DNA of 64,000 bases from Viscum album (lineage: Eukaryota > Streptophyta > Magnoliopsida > Santalales > Viscaceae). Under the pieces are notes generated by a model that was not told the DNA's origin, searched no databases, and saw only the letters and a program-made list of their open reading frames with translations. Made by a program: the position numbers and the translations under genes. Location: positions 1,543,818,868 to 1,543,882,867 of the forward strand of contig OY728122.1 in the NCBI GenBank assembly GCA_963277665.1, written 5' to 3'. Shown here in pieces: positions 13,335 to 25,270 of this stretch (position 1 is the stretch's first letter; every line of letters starts with the position of its first letter).

Positions 13335-14086
13335 AGCTTTAATATTCTTTTGAAACTCTTCGTCATCAGTCTGAGAACTCTTTATCCTTTATAATAATGT
13401 TTTTTGGGAAGCCATTTGAAAATGTTTTTATGTTTCACCTTCGATGGTTATCCCATATCCATCTTTACTAGATCCATGAAAATAGAATCCCTTTCAACTA
13501 TCATCTTGTTCAAAACTCTTTGATCCTTTCTACTCAAAGCATATTCCACCTTATTTTACTTCCTTGGGTGGTAGTGTGTAGTGAAATACTAATCCTTGAG
13601 TAGTTCAAGCCATCTCTTTTTCCACATGTTGAGTTCTTTTAGTGAGAAAATATATTTCAAGCTCTTGTGATCATTATAAATCTCAAATTTTTCACCATAG
13701 AGACAGTCACTCTATATCTTCATAGACAAGATTACAGCTTCTAACTCAATATCATTAGTGGGGTATTTTTTCTAATGAATTTCTATTTCTCATGATGCAT
13801 ATGCAATAACTCTATCATTCTATACAAGGACACAACAAATTACTTCCATTGAAGCATTACTATAAATAACAAACCCGTTGTTCCCAGATGGTTGAGTCTG
13901 GATAGGAGCATTGATTAGTCTTCTCTTTAGTTCTTCAAAAAATTCTCCACACTCTTTTTTACAAACAAATTTACCCCATTTACGTGTGAGCTTGGTTAAT
14001 GGGTTATCCAACTGGGAAAAATTCTGGACGAAACGTCGATAATATCCTGCTAAGCCAATAATACTGCGTACCTCAGTTATACTCAT
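13335..14086 (-). pseudogene. RT connection and RNase H (element B)
   Basis: The open part (13820-14086) starts with the RT thumb/connection block, IIGLAGYYRRFVQNFSQLDNP, followed by the start of RNase H. RNase H would remove the RNA strand during reverse transcription. Its first catalytic aspartate, in the usual 'YCDAS' block, is asparagine here (YSNAS). From 13819 down to 13335 the expected RNase H and linker can be followed only through stops and frameshifts. It continues the RT at 14087-14884 and runs into the integrase. Confidence 0.75.
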
Positions 14087-14884
14087 CAGTGCTGGAAATT
14101 CTTGGATTGCCTTGGTATTTGAAGGATTAATAGATATTCCATCCTTAGAGACAATATGGCCAAGAAAAGAAATATCTTTAATCCATAATTTACACTTTCT
14201 AAACTTCCCATATAGTTCATTTCATCTGAGGGTTTTGAGAATAGCGCACAAGTGATTTTCATGATCTTTGTAGCTTTTTGAGTATACCAAGATATCATCA
14301 ATAAATACCACTAGAACGTCTTCAAGATATTCCTTGAAATCTTTATTCTTTAAATCAATGAAGTCAGAGGATGAATTAGTCAATAGAAAAGGCATTATGG
14401 TAAACTCCTAATGCCCTTACCTAGTTCGAAATGTTATTTTCGGATTGTCTTCCTTCTTCACACAAAACTGATGATATCCAAATAGAAGTTAAATCTTGGA
14501 AAAATATTCAGTTCTATGAATTTGTTCGAATAAATCATCAATGAAATGTAGGGGATAATTTTTATTTATTGTTATAGAGTTGATCTCCCTGTATTCAATG
14601 CACAACTTCATAGATCTGTCTTTCTTCATAACTAAAAGGACAGGGTCTCCCCATGGAGAAACACCAGGGAGAATAAATCCCTTATTACTCAATTACTCTA
14701 GTTGTTTCTTTAGTTCCACTAATTCAATAGTGACCATTCTATAAGGTGTCTTCGATATGGGCCTTAAACCAGGAATTAAATCAATGGAAAACTCAATTTC
14801 TCATTCTGGAGGATGTCCAGGTAAATCCTTTGAATACACATCAATATATTCTTCCACAATTGGTACATCCCCTATTCAAACATT
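14087..14884 (-). pseudogene. Reverse transcriptase (element B)
   Basis: The RT N-terminus is readable from about 14880: PGHPPE, then PISKTPYRM, then the fingers block [19 protein letters not shown] and [14 protein letters not shown] (14489-14692). The next block, normally SKIDLRSGYHQ, has a stop where the catalytic aspartate should be (SKI-stop-LLFGYHQ, near 14490). The second catalytic motif survives as FIDDILVYS (complement of about 14280-14306). After that the frame shifts before SFLGHIVSKDGIS near 14150-14180. The enzyme would copy element RNA into DNA; this copy cannot. Confidence 0.85.
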
Positions 14885-15640
14885 CTATTCCTCATCCATA
14901 ATCACTTCATTCTCTTCCTCCCAAATAATTAAATTTAGTAGAGCTACTGGGGGTGGATCTAGATAAGAATCAGGTTGTGACGTTTCTACCCTAAAGATAA
15001 GGTACTTCATATCATCATCGAAAAGTTTAGCCTCCTTCTTCTTAATTTTTTTTTCATCACGGTCCAAAAGCCAACTCATTCTGAGGAATATATCAAATTC
15101 CATCATGTGTATGATGATGAGATCATCAGATAAAGAACATTTATATACCCTAATGGGAACTGATTCACAAAACACTTTTATGATTATACTACCCTTATGA
15201 GTTTTTACTGACAACACCCTTGTTATTTCAAATTGAAAATATCTAATTTTAAAAGAAAATTGTGAAGATATGAAACAATTACATGATCCAGAATCAAATA
15301 AATAATTGGCTAAACTTGAGGAATCCATTAAATGACCTTCCACTACGTCTTTTGGAGAATCAACCTCAGATGTAGTGATTGCATAAGCTTGGCCTAGATC
15401 CCTTGCACTTTTCTGAGGAAAGATCCAAAGGCGCTTAGGAAATTCATTTTCATAGTGTCCCTTTTCTCTACAATTATATAATTCAACATTGATAACCTCT
15501 TTCTTTCCCTTGAAATCACAAGCTTGGTGGCCTTTTTCACCACACTTATAACAAGCTCCCATTCCCTTCAGGCATGTACCGAGGTGTTTCTTCCCACATT
15601 TACCATAGGATGGATAGTCAACTTTTACCTTCTTCCCCTT
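14885..15640 (-). pseudogene. CCHC zinc knuckles and aspartic protease (element B)
   Basis: Longest open frame of the element (14885-15562, 225 codons), extended upstream by CGKKHLGTC (near 15600). The nucleic-acid-binding knuckle reads CYKCGEKGHQACDF, with the last cysteine replaced by phenylalanine. A second one, YNCREKGHYENEF, has lost its first and last cysteines. Then comes the protease with an intact active-site triplet in YLFDSGSCNCFIS and the end block EFDIFLRMSWLL. The protease would cut the gag-pol polyprotein. The frame ends in an acidic linker before RT. Confidence 0.85.
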
Positions 15641-16427
15641 ATTTCCATTTCCAATGTGATCAGAAGAACTCTACTTCTCTTCCCTTGCTTTTTATTCATA
15701 AGATGTAGATAATTCCTTTTTTGTCTTAATAGTGCATGAGAAAATCTCTTCATACGATGAGAAGGATTGTGAGACTAATTCTTGATGGAGAAATGGTTTT
15801 AAACCATCAAAGAATTTATCAATATTACTCCTTGGGTTACATATTTTTTTTTTGCAAGCCCTGATAACCTTTTAAATTTAGCCTCATTCTTTTGCAACAT
15901 TCTCATCCCCTTTTTTCCTCAGACTCAGAAATTTCCTTTCTATATCTACTCGATGGTCACGAGGAAAGTATTTTTCTATGACAATATCGTTAAAATCTCT
16001 TAATTACATGTTCGATGATTCTTCATCTTTCGTTGTGTTTAGGTTTAATGACCACCGTTGATCTGTATCTCTTGTTTGGCGATAAACTACCGTGACAACT
16101 TTTTCGCTTTCGCTACTCCCCAAAGCATGAAATAATTTTTTAATGAATTTATCTATCGCTCAGGTACTAATGGATTTGTACTCCAACTGAATGTTGTTCA
16201 TTGTTTCCTCATGAAGTAGTCAAACATTGATCCTCAATTTTGTGGATCAAGGATCTCTATATAGGTAGATTATTATTTATAACCTCAGTGAGTTGTCACA
16301 GTATGGTGATACGCTGATCACAACCAGTTGCATCACCAGCTCCACTATACTTATATTTAGTTGGAGCGAAATCCCTACATGTATTACATGCATTGAAATG
16401 GTTTCCATTACATCCACTAGTCACCAT
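15641..16427 (-). pseudogene. gag capsid region (element B)
   Basis: The likely start is the ATG at 16427 (complement). It begins MVTSGCNGNHFNA and soon reads YSGAGDATGCDQRI, after which a stop interrupts the frame. Between the leader and the zinc knuckles only the gag capsid is expected, and the spacing (about 0.8 kb) fits. Broken by several stops, so the middle is placed by context more than by similarity. The start is chosen because D has an ATG in the same place after the shared leader. Confidence 0.6.
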
Positions 16428-16910
16428 TTCAAAATAATGTCATACAATAGAATAGATTATGAATCAAAATAAATAATTCCAAACATGTTAAAAACATAAC
16501 ATAAATTGAATATTTTAGGGATATAATCCATAATCATAAAAAATACTTCCAATGAGGAGGTATATACTCATAAATCCTTCATAATGGTTTGTAATGAAAA
16601 TGTAAATAATCCTAAGCATAGCCCTCGGGAGTGTCATAACCAAGAGTGCAGAAAGGCCCATTGTTGTGTTCTAGGATACCCCGGGTCAAGCCCGAAACTC
16701 CTTGTCGGAGTTTTCACTCCTAGGTACATCTGTACCAGAGCTGCCTCTACCTGCTCGTATCCAGGCTGGGATTTATTTCTTGGAAAATACCCAAAAACCC
16801 AACATTACCATGATTCTTGGAAGTACATATATGCCAATCCTCATAGTATATCTTAGGGTAATGTGCTCTAATCAGGGTTTATCTAAATCCAGTTACCAAG
16901 GATTGTACTA
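16428..16910 (-). other. Conserved 5' leader of element B
   Basis: The untranslated stretch between primer-binding site and gag. Read on the minus strand it matches the leader of element D (61517-61995): GTATCCT, then GACACTCCC, then CATTTTCATTACAA and CATTATGAAGGATTT occur in the same order in both. The opposite (+) strand carries an open frame of 90 codons at 16584-16856, discussed as a finding. The leader may hold packaging or translation signals; that is inference. Confidence 0.7.
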
Positions 16911-16927
16911 AACATCCCCTGATACCA
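16911..16927 (-). other. Primer-binding site of element B
   Basis: On the minus strand it reads TGGTATCAGGGGATGTT, two bases after the LTR. The first nine bases equal the usual plant initiator-tRNA-Met site TGGTATCAGAGC. Confidence 0.8.
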
Positions 16928-16929
16928 AC

Positions 16930-19900
16930 TATAACTCCCTGACCACAGTTACCTAGATTTGGTGCGTTGTTACATAACATTGGAATCATACACGAAATAA
17001 TGTCCTAAAATAGAGATCAATTTAGTATCCTTGGAAGTACTAGATACAATCATAAGTTTTACATTACATCATTAAATAAAAACATCAACAACATTTTTCC
17101 CCATTGAACGCATTTATATACTTAGCATATCCCTGTAGGTCAACTATAAAATACTTGTTCACATTCTAGGAAAAATAAAACATAGAAATATGTGACCTCA
17201 TATGCACAGTAAGGATAACTATATAATGGAAACTTTCAAAAATATGCATAAACATATAAGTCAATGTATAAGACCAAAATAATAGCCTTTTAAACATAAA
17301 CATTAGTATAACATTTAAAAGATAAAATTAAATAATTCCTTTAACTTATTATCATGGATATTCTAATAGTATAATAATCCCATGCAATATCAATATCCAC
17401 ATTTATAGTGATGGAATGCATAATGCCAAACTTCATAACCACATATTCAAGGCCTTGTGCATAGACTACAAATAAGATTTTTTCAAGGCCTTATTCCAAG
17501 ACACTAGTTTTTCTCATGAGACCTAACGATGCCTCAAGGAGCTATAGAGGGCTCCACCCATCACTTACTAATTCTAATGCATCCCTCATATGAAAAGGTT
17601 TAAACATAACATTAACATTTTTATTGAAACTAGCATACAAAATGTCAATACTTTATCCAAAAACCATGAATTGTGTAAAAATAACACATCCACAGTCGAA
17701 CAAATCAAAAAACATTCAATACAATATGGAAGATTGGAATTATAATAAATCAACTTGCAACAATCTTAAAATCCACCAATGGACGCTGACATAGATAAAA
17801 TCAAAAAAATTTGTAAAGAAATATCTCTTTCTATTTGGAAATCATATAAATGTCATATAATATTAAAAGGAAACATTCATTTTGAAAATTCCCTTATAAG
17901 CTTGTATGGGAATCTTTGATGATGATATAATAGCAGAAAATAGCCACACCTGCTGTATAAGTTAAAAAAAGACATTATTACCTTAATTTTATTGAAAAGG
18001 TCATAAAGTACCTTGTTTGGAAAATGACGAAAAGATTTCCTTCAAACCATTTTATATAAATTCAAACAATGGTATAAATTAATTTAACCCAGAGTCTAGT
18101 AAATAGTAAAACTGTTTTGAAATACATTATTATGGAACATGAATGTGGATGATAAAGAGGTACCAGTAGATACATTTGTAAAAACAACCTTGGATAATAA
18201 AGAGATTGTGAAACTAACCCTTACCTTGTACTTTTCCTTGGTCGAGGGTAAGAAAACCACATGTATAGTAGTTAATTAATTGTTATTAAATTATTCAAGA
18301 ATCATATACATAAATATGATATCATATATGATCTTCCAATATTTCATTGTTAATAATATTTTAGTATTATCATCGTTTTAGGAGTTAACTGATTCGTTTT
18401 CATTTATATGCTTGGTTATTTATACCATGTTTATTATGAATAGGATGTACATAATTCATATCAAGAATGAAATTAAGTTCTTAAACATTATTTTTAATCT
18501 TAAAATTAAGATTATTCTTCAATAATTATGATGGTGAATGAGTCTCATCACATTCGTGGATACTGTAATCCGTACATACACACGAGCGACAATATCATTA
18601 TATTGATGGTTAAATTGTATGTAATTGGATGTTATATAATATATAAAGAATCATTAACATGTTATAATTATGATTTACATCATTTATACTCATTATTATA
18701 CCCATCCAATTAATGAAGTGTTTCAATAACAAACTACACCAGGACGTGGAGACGCTAACTCCTACGCACACATGTATGGTGAATTTTTCATTCATATGAC
18801 AGATAGAATAATGAATATTGTTGTACCATTTTTATAATAACACCATAGTATATATAATATACTGGTTTTGTTATTTTATTATGGAAAAAATTAATAAAGA
18901 GAATGTGGAAGTATAAAAGAACTTAAGAGAGGTGATGAAATATTTACCTCTTCTTTGGGTTCTTCCTATTGATTTGATGAAAAGGGATACAGAAGTTGGA
19001 TTTATGAACATAATAAGGCCTCCAGGATGATGGGGGATAGTTGAGAAGAAATTGGGGTAGGGTTTAGCCAAGACAAAGGGCTTTGGTTGTGTGAAATTAA
19101 GAGAAGGGTAAATACCCTTCTATAAGAGAGGTGAGGGTAACTTTAGGAAAAACATGAAATATTATTTTATAATAAACTACTTTTCAGATTCTAATGGCTC
19201 CGAAATAATTTATTTCAGGGATATGGTGGATTTGGGTCGATAAACCCTCAAAAAATAGGTTTGGGTGAGTTTTAGGTCACCATATTAACGTTATATTTTA
19301 TATTTAACTCTTAGTAAAATAGTTTGATATTTACCATGTCTCTTTGTATTTTTATATTATATGGTTAATAAACTTACTATAACAATCCAAGGGAACCCCC
19401 TGTGGTTCATGATTAATATATACAACATTATCTATATCCTTAGGACGAACATTATATTTTTATGAATATTATATCAATTAATAATATAGTAATTTTTTAA
19501 AACCTCAATTATGTCAATTTTGGCACTATTTAGTATTTGATTTTTTTGGAAAGTCATAAAAACCGTATCAATTTTAAAAAAATTATTTAATCCACCGTAA
19601 AATGTCATATTAACTTAAAAAAATTAGTTGAATTTATTAGAAGTATCAATTTACATTTATTTGGATATTTAAATATCAGTTATTTTAATCTTTCATTTTT
19701 AAGGTAATTACTGCATCATCATTGTGTCATAAAAAATTTAAATTATTTAATGTATAAAAATTATAAATAAAATGTAATTATTTATTAAATCATTTAATAT
19801 TTCTAATGAATATTTATAGTAAAATTTATATTGTGTGTAACCCTATATTAAAAAGGGTCTAATTATTAAACTTCGAATTTAACTCTTTTAATCATTCATT

Positions 19901-20672
19901 AAATAAAATAAAAATAAATGTCCTAATCTAATCCAAGTGGACCAAAAGGATAATATTTTATTCCTAAGTTTGTTTTTGGTTGAATTACACATATCAAATA
20001 AAATTAGGAAATGTTTTAGGTTAATTATAATATCATTTTACCCTTAATTACCCAATTTACTTTTAACTGTGGTAAATAAAAGTCAAAAGATACTATTCAA
20101 CAAAAATTATTTTCATTTTATTGAACAAAATTTTACTTACTGATTTCAACCTTGTCTCTGGGTTTTTTGAAATCAAACTCACAGAATTGGTAAAATTATG
20201 TTTTATGAAAATTTGTAAATGCTCTTAGAAGGTGGGTAAAAGACGGTAAAAAGTTCAATAAAATTTTATATATCTAAACACTTTGTAAAATGAATAAAAT
20301 GAAATAAATTGAAAATATATAGGTATTATGTATCTACTTGGACCTAAAGTAAAGAAAAATAGTATAAATAAATTTTTAAATAAAAAGTCTTTTTTAAACC
20401 TTAACACAGTGTTTTTCACTATTCATCAAAAATTGAAAGTTTTCAGAAAAAATCAAAAAATTCACCCTAAGAAAATTTTGATATTCTGAATTGAAAAATC
20501 AAGTCCATTTTCAAAAATAAAATTTATTACATTTCAAAAATTGGGTATTACTATTGTTGACAGTTAGTTTGATTGCTCGTGGTGTGTTAAAACTCCATGT
20601 TGCGTACATTGCATGCTACAACTTTATTCTAAGGGAAACGTACCGTGGTAGCGTGGGGTTGGAAAAAACGGC
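16930..20672 (-). repeat. 5' LTR of element B
   Basis: Full-length partner of 8280-12019. Its U5 end (left) borders the primer-binding site. The outer end lies at 20672-20676: the minus strand reads TGTAGCCGTTTTTTCCAACC, longer at the tip than the 3' LTR (TGCAACACCCC). A weak TATA-like CTTATAGAA (complement of 19117-19125) sits where LTRs A and D have their TATA box. Confidence 0.88.
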
Positions 20673-21011
20673 TACATGAAACAATCGAGTATACGTCGTG
20701 TACTCAAAATTACACGGAGTGCACTTAAAAAATTTCTATTTCTTCCTTTTTTCGAAAAAAGACCAGAAATCAAGATCCATACCTGAAAGGAAGATATCAG
20801 TTTTTACATATATTTACAAATAATGGAATTATTTTTTAATGTATTGTATCATGTTTGATAATAAAAATTCAATGCCTTACCCAAGGAGAAATTCACCCGA
20901 TCGATCCATGCAATACTCTTATAATATTTTATTTCACTATATGTGTGTGTGTTAACAAGAGCGTGATTTCATTTTTTTGTACAATTCCACCATGAAAATT
21001 TTTATTATATC
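20673..21011 (+). repeat. Possible 5' LTR remainder of copia element F
   Basis: It lies between element B and the leader of copia F. The part at 20930-20955 (TTTATTTCACTATATGTGTG) nearly repeats 39501-39527 (TTTATTTCACTATATATGTG), right of element H, and both are followed by a GTACAAT near the expected LTR end. A weak primer-site-like TGGATTTTGAGAGG starts near 21015. The LTR start is not visible. The match includes a TG simple repeat, so this is inference. Confidence 0.35.
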
Positions 21012-21740
21012 CAATGGATTTTGAGAGGATTAAATCACAGTAACTTAGTTATCCACACTTACAAAATACCATAACATTGCTATCCAAACGTCCTACATGA
21101 AGCTACTATCTATGACCCTCAATGACATTTTCGATGCCATTACTGACCCTTAGAACTGATATCCATTACTCCAAATCTAGGTGAATATCTGATTTGATCT
21201 TTCTGGTATTCATCTGTTGTTAGATTGAATTTATTAAAAAATGAATATCCGAATTTTCTACTATTTTGGATTTGTTAATGTTATCGGTTTTTAGTAATTA
21301 CATATTATATGGATTTGATGGAGAATCCCAAAACCAAAAGTAGCATGATTCTACCTAGGGAGTCAATTCTATAAAAAATACAAGGATTTGAAGAACTTCC
21401 ATCCAATGAATTAGGTCATCCAACACCAAATTTTAGGTGGAAAATTTGGATGGAAGGAATAACTTAAAAATGTTTTAATGTGAATTTCTTAATGTAATTA
21501 CATAGTAGGTGTTAAGTACTAACATGTATGAAAAACATGTCGAAATATCTGACAATGATTTCAAGAGACTCAACCAAAAATCTCATGGGACAAATAAATT
21601 ATTTTTTGGAAAATATCAGAAATATAGTGTGGCGTGCAATACCTATGTGAAGAGTTTGTAGAATATTTAAGATAAAAAACATGAAAAAATTATTGAAAAA
21701 AAACCACTACCTGATAAAGAATATTTTTTTTTGATATTGG
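21012..21740 (+). other. Presumed leader of copia element F
   Basis: No coding block recognised. It precedes the gag remnant at 21745 and so should hold the untranslated leader and gag N-terminus. Stops occur in all frames. Confidence 0.35.
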
Positions 21741-21744
21741 TAGA

Positions 21745-22160
21745 AGAAATTTATGTTTATGATTGATCACCTAATCAGTTTCATAAAAATAAAAATGTAT
21801 TTGAAAATTTTATTAGAAATTATCAGAGATAAGGATAAGGCACTCTAGTTACTCAACTCTCTTCAAAAGAATTATGATCATCTAACCAATACATTTTTAT
21901 ATGGTAAGTAAAGGTTAAATTTATTTAATTTATCAAATACCATTATTAACAAGGAGTACAGGTAGAATTAAAAGTAATACTATAAAGATTCCACATAAAA
22001 TTAATTGATGAAAACAATGGAATATCAACTAGTATGAAATTGAGAGGATTTAAATGAAAAAGAATATTCATCAAAAGAAAAAGATGTGAATCTAGTTACT
22101 GGTGACCAATAAAAGATGATTGGATGTATTGTTGTCAAAAAAGAAATTCTATGAAGGATT
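21745..22160 (+). pseudogene. Copia gag remnant (element F)
   Basis: Translated in pieces, 21755-21900 gives LIDHLISFIKIKMYLKIL and then DKDKAL-stop-LLNSLQKNYDHLTNTFLYGK, the block that follows the capsid core in many Ty1/copia gag proteins ('LLLSLP..YDHLVTTLLYGK'). Near 22115-22160 a knuckle-like CCQ...KDFP follows, with the histidine lost. Gag forms the virus-like particle. No uninterrupted frame remains. Confidence 0.6.
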
Positions 22161-22269
22161 TTCCCTATATTGGGAAACCTAGGGTGAATGTTGTATAAAA
22201 AATAATGATTTTCAAGATTTGAGTTTTCTAATTTCCTTAGTATTTAACCATTCAGAATGTTGGGTTATT

Positions 22270-23340
22270 TTTTTAGATTGATCAATTAACTTGTATTAGA
22301 ATTGGGACATGTTTTCACGCCATAAAGAGTTATAAGGGGGATGTGCTTCATATGGGGAGTAACTATCCCTACCACCCAAAAGGTATTAGGTTCAATACAA
22401 TTTAGGATAAATAATGGTACAATTAAATGCCTTATATATGTGAGATATGCACCAAAAATAATGAACCTCACATATTTAGGATTCTTTGATATACTGGGTT
22501 ACAAATTATCCATTTAAGATAGATTTATGAGAATAATATATGGCATATTCCTCTCTATGAAAGGCCCTCCAATATTTATTTTTTATAACTTGAATAGTAA
22601 TACTATTATAGGCGGAGAAACATTATCGGAGGGGGGTGATCTAGAATATTCTAGATTAAAGAATTTTATACACTGATATAATGGTGAGAAGGATTTGAAG
22701 TGCCTATGGAAGAATGGTGTTTTGTAGGATTCCAAGATAATAAAAAATTTATTCTATGTGAATTTTGTGATTGGAAAGAAAACTAATGTTAATTTCTGCA
22801 CAAAAACTCATCACCAAATGGGAAAACTGGACTACATCCATACGAATGTCAGGGGACCATTGAGTATTGCTTAATTTTGAGGTAATCATTTAACACACTT
22901 ATTGTTATTTAATCATGATATGTTTGGGTGTATTCTATGAAACATAAGGATGGATTTTTATAGTTCTTTATTATATGGAAGAATATGACTGAAAAGAATA
23001 CATGAATAAAAATCAAGATACTGAGATCAAATGATGGTGGAGATTACATGTCAAATCCATTCAAGAATACTTATCAAGATGAAAGGATTATGAAGAGAAT
23101 AACTGATCCTTGAATCCTGAAATATAATATAGTTGAGGAATTGATGCACCACACAATTATTAAAAATATATGATGTATGTTATCTATGTCTACTATTGAA
23201 AAATATTTTTTGTTATAAGCTTTGATGTTTATAACATATTTCTAAAATTATTACTTGTATCCCTTATTGATGACAAAATAAAGACCGAGGTTTGGTCTAA
23301 TGAGAATGTTTTTGATTAATATAGAAACCATATCTTTAGT
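22270..23340 (+). pseudogene. Copia protease end and integrase (element F)
   Basis: Around 22405-22500 the reading RINNGTIKCLIYVRYAPKI and then FFDILGYK matches the protease-to-integrase linker of copia pol ('RHVPDLKKNLISLGTLDSLGY'). The pre-integrase block VIGKKTNVNFCTKTHHQ is at 22770-22815, then the integrase core start KLDYIHTNVRGPLS (22820-22865), with the first DDE aspartate changed to asparagine. KILRSNDGGDYMSNPFKNT (23015-23072) corresponds to 'LRSDNGGEYTSDPF', and again an asparagine stands where the aspartate should be. VEELMHH (about 23132-23152) matches the 'NGVAERMNRT' region. Many stops and frameshifts. Confidence 0.75.
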
Positions 23341-24690
23341 TGTACTTCTTATTTATGATTTCACAGACTAAAAATTGTATCTTGGGAAAAAGAAAGTAAT
23401 ATTTGTTGTCATTAGTGATGGTGTGGAAGCTTTTTAGCTATGTGATTTAGAGGAAATGAATATTTTTCAGAGTTTTGAAGTTACATTTTATGAATCCCTA
23501 AGTGTTATGTAAAATTTATATGTAAAATAAATGGATGGATCCAATAAAGTTATTATTTATGTGAAAAAAATCCCACCACTAACTGATCTTCACCCATGGG
23601 TGATGAAGTGTATTAATAATACTTCTATTCCAACTGAAATATAAGTTTCATTATAATAGGATAATCAGAATCAAGAGAGTATTTCCACTAGTATATAATG
23701 AAAACCATAAATAGAACTTCTAGATAGTATTTTTTTGGTTTGTTTCACTCCCCAAGCAATAGGAGATGGTGCTCTTGAAACTTTATGGATATTTGGATAT
23801 CTAGGAGATGGACCATTGTAAGTTTACTGTAGAACAATAAATGAGACTTCTGTTACAAAATCAAACATGTGATCTCATTCCTCCTCTAAATAACCTGAAT
23901 TTATTTGGCTGTAAATGCAATTTATTATAAAATAATGATTACATTTTCAAGAACAATACTAGTTACCAGGATGGATATTTTTTTTAATGTAAATGGATAT
24001 TAGGAATGGATATACTATAATGATGTATTTTAATTTATTATTAAGCATACATCTATCTAATTTTTTTGGGATTGGTTTAATGTATTGATCTATACTAATC
24101 TCAACATGGCATCCTGACAACATTTCTCCACATATCACTATAGGAATATGTGTGTATGTGTGTGTGTTTGTGTTTGTGTGTGTGACATAAATTGATGAGT
24201 ATTGTATATCAGGACATGAGAATTTTTGTTTTATATTAATAAAATCATTGTATGGCCTACTGAAGTAATAAGGATAGTGGTACCAATGGTTTCAATGTTT
24301 TATAAAAAATCAGGAATATGACTATATTTAGATTGATCATTTTTTTAGTTCAAGAAACCTCATTATGATACATTTATCTACCTGCTTTTATATGATGATG
24401 TTATATAGTTTCATATAATAATGTGGTGGAAATTGATAAGTAGAAAGCCCAGATAAACTCTGAATTTGATATGAAGGACCACTGAGAGGCTAAGAAGATT
24501 CATGGGAAGATTATTAGATGATATAAATCTGTGTTTGTTGTTACCCTCATCCAGATATAATATTTGACATAATTTATCCAATGGTATGGAATTGATTGAA
24601 ATCCCAAACAGTGTACACCCAATTAACATATCATGTTAAATATAGTGCATTATCATCTTGAAAGAAAAATTAACAGGGGAAACTTATGGA
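23341..24690 (+). pseudogene. Copia reverse transcriptase remnant (element F)
   Basis: The linker block before RT can be read near 23380-23440 ('SDGVEAF-stop-LCDLEEMN', like 'GYGDGVKGYRLWDPE'). RT is clearest at the 3' end: FIYLLLYDDV near 24370-24405 stands for 'FIILLLYVDDMLIVG', with the YVDD motif reduced to YDD. Then come INSEFDMKDH and EAKKIHGK at 24450-24515. The RT fingers and palm between 23500 and 24300 are too eroded to trace. Copia order (integrase before RT) is confirmed. Confidence 0.7.
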
Positions 24691-25270
24691 TCATGTTCCC
24701 TATAAAAGTGTAGTACAAGCCTTGATGTATTCAATAGTGTGTACAAGACCTAATATTTCACACACTTTGAGCATGTTATGTTGGTGCATTCAAAGTCGTG
24801 GTAAAGGTCATTAGATGGAAATAATATGGATTATATGGTATATTAAAAGTAATGTAGATTTTGATTTTAAGTTTACAAGAGTTAAAAATGATAGAAGCTT
24901 TATTATAAGATATTTATATTTTTATCATATAGAAGATCAATATTAGTAGTGATCCATTAATGGTTTTCTTCTCTCTATAGAAATAGAACTAGTGATATTG
25001 AGATCTACTCAACTATTATCAATGAATTTTTATAATACAGAGGTAGAGTACATGGTAGTGAAAAAATATTTCAAGGAACCATTATGGTTACATTGACGGA
25101 ATAGATTCATAGAAAACATCCATGAGAACATTGACTTCATTTGTTATATTAAGAGTTCTCTTTGTTTATTGGAGAATGAGGTTCATCACAGTAGAACAAA
25201 ACATATTGACAATTATATTTTATCCGATTGACTATGTATGAGAATTCTATCTCACTTTATAAGTTCATGA
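24691..25270 (+). pseudogene. Copia RNase H remnant (element F), 5' part
   Basis: Readings DHVPYKSVV, ALMYSIVCTRPNISHTLSML (24690-24778) and further along EVEYMVVKKYFKEPLWLH (25040-25093) and RTKHIDNYI (25194-25220) match the order 'MVCTRPDIAHAV', 'STTEAEYMA..EASKEMIWL' and 'RTKHIDVRYHFI' of copia RNase H. The domain is cut at 25270 by the CACTA transposon and resumes at 28035. Confidence 0.75.

Larger units (their letters stand above)
8280..20672 (-). mobile_element. Tekay-like Ty3/gypsy retrotransposon B, complete but dead
   Basis: Two direct repeats of about 3.74 kb (8280-12019 and 16930-20672) flank a 4.9 kb internal region that reads, on the minus strand, leader, gag, CCHC knuckles, protease, reverse transcriptase, RNase H, integrase and a chromodomain-like tail. 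That order is Ty3/gypsy, and the integrase C-terminus fits plant chromoviruses of the Tekay/Del group. The five bases TACAT lie just left of the element and at 20673-20677. If the right LTR start is TGTAGCC (complement of 20670-20676) the ends overlap this repeat by four bases, so the right edge is uncertain by that much. The LTRs differ at roughly one base in six or seven by eye, so the insertion is old. Confidence 0.9.

Noticed and set aside
24146..24190. Regulatory TG-rich element
   Set aside because: A simple (TG)n microsatellite within the dead copia F RT region.
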